From: Caldilineaceae bacterium
GTDB lineage: Bacteria; Chloroflexota; Anaerolineae; Caldilineales; Caldilineaceae
Direction: 5' to 3'
NCBI GenBank assembly: GCA_015494005.1
Contig: WGCB01000233.1
Location: 1 to 11,737, forward strand
DNA length: 11,737 nucleotides
In this document: one piece after another, positions 7,302 to 11,737 of the stretch
Position numbering within the stretch: the stretch's first letter is position 1
Layout of the letters: every line of letters begins with the position of its first letter
Translations under genes and position numbers: made by a program
The notes under the pieces: model-generated
Seen by the model: the letters and a program-made list of their open reading frames with translations, nothing else
Databases searched by the model: none
Told to the model about the DNA's origin: nothing

Positions 7302-9644
7302 TCAGCGGATCTCCACCTGGGTCAAGAGGACCCGGTGGTCTTGCACAGGCAGATCGGAGGCCCCTACAGGCAGTCGTTCGGCACCCTCCGGATCTGAGTA
7401 GAGGCCGATCCACACTTGGTAGATGCCGGGGGCAAGATCGGCTGGCAGCTCCAGCGGGAAACGGCTCAGGACCAGATCGCCGAAGCGCCAGCGGCTGGTG
7501 GGGAAGCGTCCTTCCGCCGGCGGTTGATCGAAGCCCGCCACCTGCTCCCCCGCCGCGTCCACCAGGTGGACGAAGGCCGTGTAGTCCTGGCTCGGCTGTC
7601 CCGTGGCCTCCCACAGGAGGGTGACCTGCATGCGGGTTCGATCCGAGAGCCAGACTACACCGGGGTTGCCGTAGCCGATCAGCCGGATCTGGTCCATGAA
7701 GGGGATGTCCACCGGCTGGAGGTAGAGGGCATTGGGGTCCAGGCGCTGGGCCGGCTCGATCTCCACCGAATCGATCAGAAAGCCGGGCAGCCCAGGGTCT
7801 ACATCCGCAGGGGTGCGAAGGCGAGTGTGGGTCTCCGGATCGATGAAACCCACGTAGAGCCGGGCCAGCAGAGGAGAGCGGTTGCTGATGTTCCCCCACA
7901 CCGTGACCGCGTACCGGTCCGCGTAGATGGCGCCGGGCTCCCACAGGCTGGTGGGGTTGCGTCCCCAGCCTGGATGGGTGGTCACGTTGCCGATCTCCCG
8001 GTTCTCTGGATCCAGAAGCTGCACGAAGAGGGGATAGTCCTTGCTGAGTTTTTTCGGAGCCCGAAGGTAGAGGGTGACAGGCACCTGTTCTCCCGGCCGA
8101 TACCGGCCATCCGGCACCTCCAGCGCTACCAGCTCGATCTTCCCCTCGTAGGACAGGTTGACGGGAATGGCCTCGTCCGGCACCTTCATCACAGGACTGG
8201 GCGAGCTGTAGATCCCGGGCAGCAGAGCCGTGAGCGCGTAGACAGAGCAGGCCAGCAAACTGACCGGGGCGATGGCGAAGGCTGGCAGGCGCCAGGGTCG
8301 GGGCAGCAAGCGCAGCCAGAAACCCAGTCCCGTGGCGAAGATCACCCCCACCGCGCTGATGGCCGGGAAGAGCAGGCGTCCCTGACCGCTGGTGGCGAAG
8401 GTCAGCCAGTAGATCAGCAGCCCGATGAGCATGGCCAGCCAGAGGGCCAGCAGTCCGTGGACCTGGATGCTGGGCCGGCTCAGCATCTCCCTGCCCTGGC
8501 CTTTCCAGGCGGCCACGCCGGTGGCCGCGAAGCCGCCCACCGCCAGCAAGGCCAGGATATCGAAGAAACGGTAGGTGAACTCGGGCAGCAGGATGCTGAA
8601 CCAGCCGAAGAGTCCCCAGAAGGAGTAGCGGACTCCCCGCAGCTCACCCCACAGCTGCTCCCAAGTCTGGGGAGCGTAGCGCATGCCGTTGATGGAGAGG
8701 AGCTGGTTCACCCCCAGCCACTCGCCGTACAGGCTGTAGTTTCGCCAGTACCACCAGCCGGCGATGAGCAGGGCCATCCCCGCCACCGGCGCCAGGGCCC
8801 GCAGGGGCAGCCGCCAATCCCGCCGCTTCCAGGCCAGGGCCAGGATGACCAGGCCCGAGAGGGGCGCCAGCCCCAGCCCTTGGAGCTTGCTCAGCCCGGC
8901 CAGGCCCAGGAGTCCTCCCAGGACCAGCCAGTCCCGGCTCCGGATGGGCTGCGTCGGATCCCGGACCAGCAGGCGGGCCAGCCAGTAGACCGTGGCCGTG
9001 CTCACCAGAATCACCATGTTGTCGTTGGAGACGCTGGCGCTGATGAAGTTGAACTGAGGGATGAAGGCCACCAGGGCCAGAGCCATCAGCGGCAGCAGGC
9101 GGGAGCGGGGAAAGGCCAGGCGAGCGATGGCGTAGACCAGGAGCAGGCTCAGGCTGGCCAGGAAGAGGGAGAACCAGCGTCCCACATGCACCGCCAGGTT
9201 CGTGGCGCGCAGGGGCAGCGGCCGGGCGCTGTAGAGCATCTTGTTCTTGTTGCCTGGGTAGAGGGGATTGCCCAGGTTGGCGTGGGGGTTCACCTGGTTC
9301 AGGGCCGGGAAGTCGCTCTGGTCGATGCCGGCGATGAGCCGCCCCAGAAGAAAATAGTAGAGGGGAGGCTGGGTGCCCTCGTGCTCCCAGGGGCCGTTCC
9401 GCTCCACTGTCTGCACGGGCAGGGGATTGCCCTGGGCCAGGTGGCGCGCGAAAGCGTAGTGGTGCACCTCATCCGGCGTTTCGAAGGGAGGGACGACCAG
9501 GCTGTACCCGATCCCAATCGAGAGGAAAAGGACAAGGATTGCACCAACGGCAATCTGCTCGATATGGGCCTGCAGCCAGCTCCGGTCACGCAGGACGGTC
9601 TTGCTGGGCTCGGGCCAGATCGCTTCCGCCAGGTCGGTACGCAT
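7302..9644 (-). CDS. GT-C superfamily integral membrane glycosyltransferase (GT39/DUF2142-like) with two C-terminal beta modules
   Basis: Large membrane protein of 780 residues from the chosen ATG. TM1 spans about 30-52 and is followed by an extracytoplasmic loop with FETPDEVHHY, whose acidic pair D58-E59 is the position of the catalytic Asp in GT-C enzymes. Next come HEGTQPPLYYFL (about 89-100), the SVSNDN segment (about 204-209) and roughly ten further hydrophobic segments to about residue 480. Family members transfer sugars from polyprenyl-phosphate donors on the outer face of the membrane; the acceptor here is unknown. The last 280 residues lack membrane segments and hold two related beta-rich modules (about 500-610 and 650-770), each with a VTL(Y/L)(L/W)-type strand, a DYxxFV strand and a late LY-x-GF or IGLY strand. 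I prefer the ATG at 9642-9644. The in-frame TTG at 9675-9677 would sit almost at the predicted transcription start and has no ribosome site, whereas TGGAGGGTGG lies before the ATG at a longish spacing. Which GT-C subfamily it belongs to is uncertain. Confidence 0.82.
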   Translation of the reverse strand: MRTDLAEAIWPEPSKTVLRDRSWLQAHIEQIAVGAILVLFLSIGIGYSLVVPPFETPDEVHHYAFARHLAQGNPLPVQTVERNGPWEHEGTQPPLYYFLLGRLIAGIDQSDFPALNQVNPHANLGNPLYPGNKNKMLYSARPLPLRATNLAVHVGRWFSLFLASLSLLLVYAIARLAFPRSRLLPLMALALVAFIPQFNFISASVSNDNMVILVSTATVYWLARLLVRDPTQPIRSRDWLVLGGLLGLAGLSKLQGLGLAPLSGLVILALAWKRRDWRLPLRALAPVAGMALLIAGWWYWRNYSLYGEWLGVNQLLSINGMRYAPQTWEQLWGELRGVRYSFWGLFGWFSILLPEFTYRFFDILALLAVGGFAATGVAAWKGQGREMLSRPSIQVHGLLALWLAMLIGLLIYWLTFATSGQGRLLFPAISAVGVIFATGLGFWLRLLPRPWRLPAFAIAPVSLLACSVYALTALLPGIYSSPSPVMKVPDEAIPVNLSYEGKIELVALEVPDGRYRPGEQVPVTLYLRAPKKLSKDYPLFVQLLDPENREIGNVTTHPGWGRNPTSLWEPGAIYADRYAVTVWGNISNRSPLLARLYVGFIDPETHTRLRTPADVDPGLPGFLIDSVEIEPAQRLDPNALYLQPVDIPFMDQIRLIGYGNPGVVWLSDRTRMQVTLLWEATGQPSQDYTAFVHLVDAAGEQVAGFDQPPAEGRFPTSRWRFGDLVLSRFPLELPADLAPGIYQVWIGLYSDPEGAERLPVGASDLPVQDHRVLLTQVEIR

Positions 9645-9654
9645 ACAGTGTGAG

Positions 9655-9664
9655 CCACCCTCCA
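9655..9664 (-). promoter_or_regulatory. Ribosome binding site region for the GT-C gene
   Basis: The minus strand reads TGGAGGGTGG here. It ends ten nucleotides before the ATG at 9642-9644. The GGAGG core is about 14 nt away, longer than ideal, but GGTGG at ten nucleotides may also pair. It supports the ATG over the upstream TTG at 9675-9677, which would include this site in its coding sequence. Confidence 0.5.
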
Positions 9665-9685
9665 GGAACCATGCCAATCGGTCCC

Positions 9686-9714
9686 ATTATCCCCATTCCG
9701 AATCGTCAGGTCAA
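9686..9714 (-). promoter_or_regulatory. Sigma-70 type promoter for the GT-C glycosyltransferase gene
   Basis: On the minus strand, TTGACC (9709-9714) is followed after exactly 17 nt by GATAAT (9686-9691). Each hexamer matches the consensus at five of six positions. Transcription would begin near 9679, leaving a leader of about 35 nt before the ATG at 9644. It lies in the 117-nt gap between the two glycosyltransferase genes, which otherwise holds no gene or terminator, so the downstream gene can be expressed independently of the upstream one. Confidence 0.72.
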
Positions 9715-9761
9715 ACTGCGCGGACATCCAGGCTGTGGCAAGTTTTGTCGAGCCCAACCCG

Positions 9762-11737
9762 TCACCGGTAGGGCAGGAGGAGGCGTGTGCCCTCTTCCAC
9801 CTGACCCAGCCCCGCGGACGTCACCTCCAGCCGCTCCAGGCTCTCGCTGTCGTAGAGGAAAACGAGCAACTGCAGCCCTTCGGTTCCCTCGGCCCCTGGA
9901 TCGGGCCCGGCCAGCTGGCTCAGCTCCATGACGATCTGCTCCTGGGGCCACCAGACCGTGGGCAGGAAGCCATCGTAGGGCTCCCGCTCGGTGGGGGGAA
10001 AGGCCTCGGACCCACCCCCTGGCCGGACCAGCTGGGCCACGTACTTGTACCGTCGCTCCAGGGGCCGCTGGGCCTGCCAGTAGAGGGTCAGCGGCACGGC
10101 CGAGCGTGGAGCCAGGGATCGTCCCACCTGGTAGCCTAGCAGGCGGATCTCCGTCCCGAACTGGGCGTCCACCCGGGTGGCGGACGGGGGCAGCTCGTCC
10201 ACCAGGGGCAGCTGGGGCAGGAAGAGGTCCAGCTCCAGGAAGGAGGTGGCGCTGGCGAAGCTCTGCTCCCGCACCCGGAAGGCGTGCTCCTGGAGCCAGG
10301 CCTCGATCTGCTTCTCCGGGTCCGAGAAGGGGAACATGCCCGAGGTTACCAACCAGATGCGCCGGTGGCGCTGGCGCAGCTCCTCCAGCAGAGGGAAGAG
10401 CCGGGGACTCGGGCACTCGTGGCAGAGCAAAGGCACGTTCTGCCAGCGGGTGTCCAGGCCGGCCCGCTGCCCCTCCTCCACCAGGTCCACCGGCAGGTAG
10501 TAGCGATAGAGGCGTAGGAGCTCCGGCGGGTCCAGCAGGAGCAGATCCCCGGGCTGGAGCTCCTGGCGCAGGTAGCGTCCCAGGCCGGGGAAGTCGTCCT
10601 TCCCGTAGCGGGGATCCTGGAAGTAGTGCACACTGCTCACCAGCATGCCCGCCACCAGGACGCCAGCCACCCCCAGCCCCAGCCAGGAGCGTCGCTGCCA
10701 GAGCCAGCCCAGCCCGGCTCCCACCAGCACGGTGAACCCACCGGCGATCAGGCTCATGTGCCGGGCGTTCATGTAGGCCGGGCGCACCAGGCCGATGAGG
10801 ATCAACAGGGCCGGCGGCGCCAGGACGAAGCCGAGCAGCACCCAGCGCAGGTCCAGCCGGGGCCGCGGATGCCCAGAGACCCTCCAGCCATGGGCCAGGC
10901 CCAGCAGGGCCACCACCCCGAAGAGGGCGTCCAGCCAGCGCACGTCGTCGATGTCCACGCTCAGGCCCAGGCTGAAGGCGTTGAGCAGATCCGGCAGCAG
11001 GACGGCCACGCCCACCGGGGCGAAGTTGTCCCCGCTCCCGGGCTGGCGCAGGATCACCCAGGCCGCGGCCCCCACTAGCAGGGCTCCACCGGCCAGCAGC
11101 CCGCCTCCCAGGAGCCAGGCCCAGCGCCGGTGGCGGGCCGCTAGCCGCCGGACGATGACCAGGGCGTGCACGGGCATGAGCAGCACCGCGAAGTAGTGGG
11201 TGGTGAGCAGGGCCAGGAGGGAGGCCCCGTACCCCACCAGCCGCAGCCGGGCGTCGGCCGAGCCGATCCGTTGGGCCTCGCTCCAGCGCAGCAGGGCTAG
11301 GGTGCTGATCACTGCTAGCAGGGCCACCAGGGTATACATGCGGACTTCCTGGCCGTACCAAAGCAGGAAGGGGTTGAGGGCCGCCAGCAGGGCCACCCAG
11401 AAGGGAGCGGACGGGGCCACCGCGTCCCGGGCGGCCAGGTGGCGGGCAAAGGCCCAGGCCCCCGGAACCAGCAGGGTGGCGGCCATCACCGAGGGGAAGC
11501 GCAGGGCAAACTCCTGGATCCCGGCTAGACGGATCCAGACGCCCAGCAGCACGAAATAGGCGAAGGGGTGCTGGTCGATGGTGACGTTGCGGGTGAAGCC
11601 ATCGGTGATGGGCAGGCGGCCCAGGAGCAGATCCAGCCAGGGGGATTCCGCCCGCTGCAGGCTCAGGCTCTCGTCCCACCAGAGGGCCTTCCCGTCCAGC
11701 TGCCAGGTGAGCCGGGCAAAGGCCAGGAGGATGAGAG
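9762..11737 (-). CDS. GT39/ArnT-like membrane glycosyltransferase, 5' end outside window
   Basis: The frame is open to the right edge, giving 657 codons without the true start; any ATG- or GTG-based start inside the window (for instance the GTG at 11552) would cut off the active-site loop. The first visible residues are a membrane helix end (LILLAFARLTW), then GKALWWDESLSLQ with the D21-E22 pair expected of the GT39 catalytic loop, and TIDQHPFAYF (52-61), the usual Asp-x-His-Pro motif before the next helix. LNPFLLWYGQEVRMYTL and about eight more hydrophobic segments follow, to roughly residue 350. A soluble part comes next (about 370-525, with KDDFPGLGRYLRQELQPGDL), and then a beta-rich module (526-657) like those of the adjacent GT-C protein. 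GT39-type enzymes glycosylate proteins or lipids using polyprenyl-phosphate sugars in the extracytoplasmic compartment; the substrate here is not readable. The third codon positions are almost all G or C. The neighbouring gene starts 117 nt beyond its stop, with its own promoter. Confidence 0.88.
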   Translation of the reverse strand, partial: LILLAFARLTWQLDGKALWWDESLSLQRAESPWLDLLLGRLPITDGFTRNVTIDQHPFAYFVLLGVWIRLAGIQEFALRFPSVMAATLLVPGAWAFARHLAARDAVAPSAPFWVALLAALNPFLLWYGQEVRMYTLVALLAVISTLALLRWSEAQRIGSADARLRLVGYGASLLALLTTHYFAVLLMPVHALVIVRRLAARHRRWAWLLGGGLLAGGALLVGAAAWVILRQPGSGDNFAPVGVAVLLPDLLNAFSLGLSVDIDDVRWLDALFGVVALLGLAHGWRVSGHPRPRLDLRWVLLGFVLAPPALLILIGLVRPAYMNARHMSLIAGGFTVLVGAGLGWLWQRRSWLGLGVAGVLVAGMLVSSVHYFQDPRYGKDDFPGLGRYLRQELQPGDLLLLDPPELLRLYRYYLPVDLVEEGQRAGLDTRWQNVPLLCHECPSPRLFPLLEELRQRHRRIWLVTSGMFPFSDPEKQIEAWLQEHAFRVREQSFASATSFLELDLFLPQLPLVDELPPSATRVDAQFGTEIRLLGYQVGRSLAPRSAVPLTLYWQAQRPLERRYKYVAQLVRPGGGSEAFPPTEREPYDGFLPTVWWPQEQIVMELSQLAGPDPGAEGTEGLQLLVFLYDSESLERLEVTSAGLGQVEEGTRLLLPYR

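Noticed and set aside
7100..7624. A 174-codon plus-strand frame through the gene-free region into the GT-C gene
   Set aside because: It passes through the terminator hairpin, becomes Pro/Gly/Arg-rich antisense sequence, and has no ribosome site or recognisable domain.
7416..9653. A 745-codon open frame on the plus strand across the GT-C gene
   Set aside because: It is antisense to a clearly real membrane protein. Its product is a low-complexity run of Gly, Gln, Pro, Arg and His with no domain, which is typical of GC-rich antisense frames.
9645..9677. N-terminal extension of the GT-C protein to the TTG at 9675-9677
   Set aside because: There is no ribosome site before the TTG, and the predicted promoter places the transcript start about two nucleotides ahead of it.
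9706..11679. A 657-codon open frame on the minus strand overlapping the GT39 gene
   Set aside because: The product is mostly Gly, Pro, Ala and Arg with no membrane segments. The other frame on the same strand has the catalytic loop, helices and C-terminal module.

Overview
The window reads as a piece of a GC-rich bacterial chromosome, probably from the Chloroflexota. I infer this from the gene style: large GT-C membrane glycosyltransferases with extra C-terminal beta-rich modules, and a chemotaxis cluster with long receptor hairpins. No rRNA, tRNA or marker gene is present to prove it. Every gene I can support lies on the minus strand, so biological order runs from high to low coordinates. 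No mobile element, CRISPR array or RNA gene was seen.

Right half (about 7.3-11.7 kb): two adjacent but probably separately transcribed GT-C type integral membrane glycosyltransferases. The first (9762 to the right edge, 5' end outside the window) has the GT39/ArnT-like acidic motif in its first extracytoplasmic loop. The second (7302-9644) is a GT-C/DUF2142-like protein. It has its own near-consensus sigma-70 promoter in the 117-nt gap between them and ends at a strong hairpin terminator (7235-7273). Both carry related beta-strand-rich C-terminal modules, one copy in the first and two in the second. Their substrates cannot be read from the sequence; polyprenyl-phosphate-linked sugars are the family expectation.

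Middle (6931-7301): a 371-nt gene-free stretch with the terminator of the glycosyltransferase and the presumed control region of the next operon, including an interrupted inverted repeat at 7102-7131.

Left half (1-6930): a chemosensory operon in the order globin-coupled receptor, PilJ-type transmembrane receptor with a C-terminal CZB domain, CheW, CheA. CheA runs off the left edge just as its dimerisation domain begins. The soluble receptor has the proximal His and distal Tyr of HemAT-type oxygen sensors. The membrane receptor has a PilJ/NarX-like periplasmic motif, three consecutive HAMP units, a long MCP hairpin and a zinc-binding CZB domain. Both receptors share the same hairpin-tip sequence, so both can be expected to work through the encoded CheW and CheA. 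The working model is one signalling array that combines haem-based oxygen (or other gas) sensing with a periplasmic signal, possibly nitrate, and a cytoplasmic zinc or oxidant signal. Its output could be flagella, pili or gliding; the genes that would decide lie outside the window.
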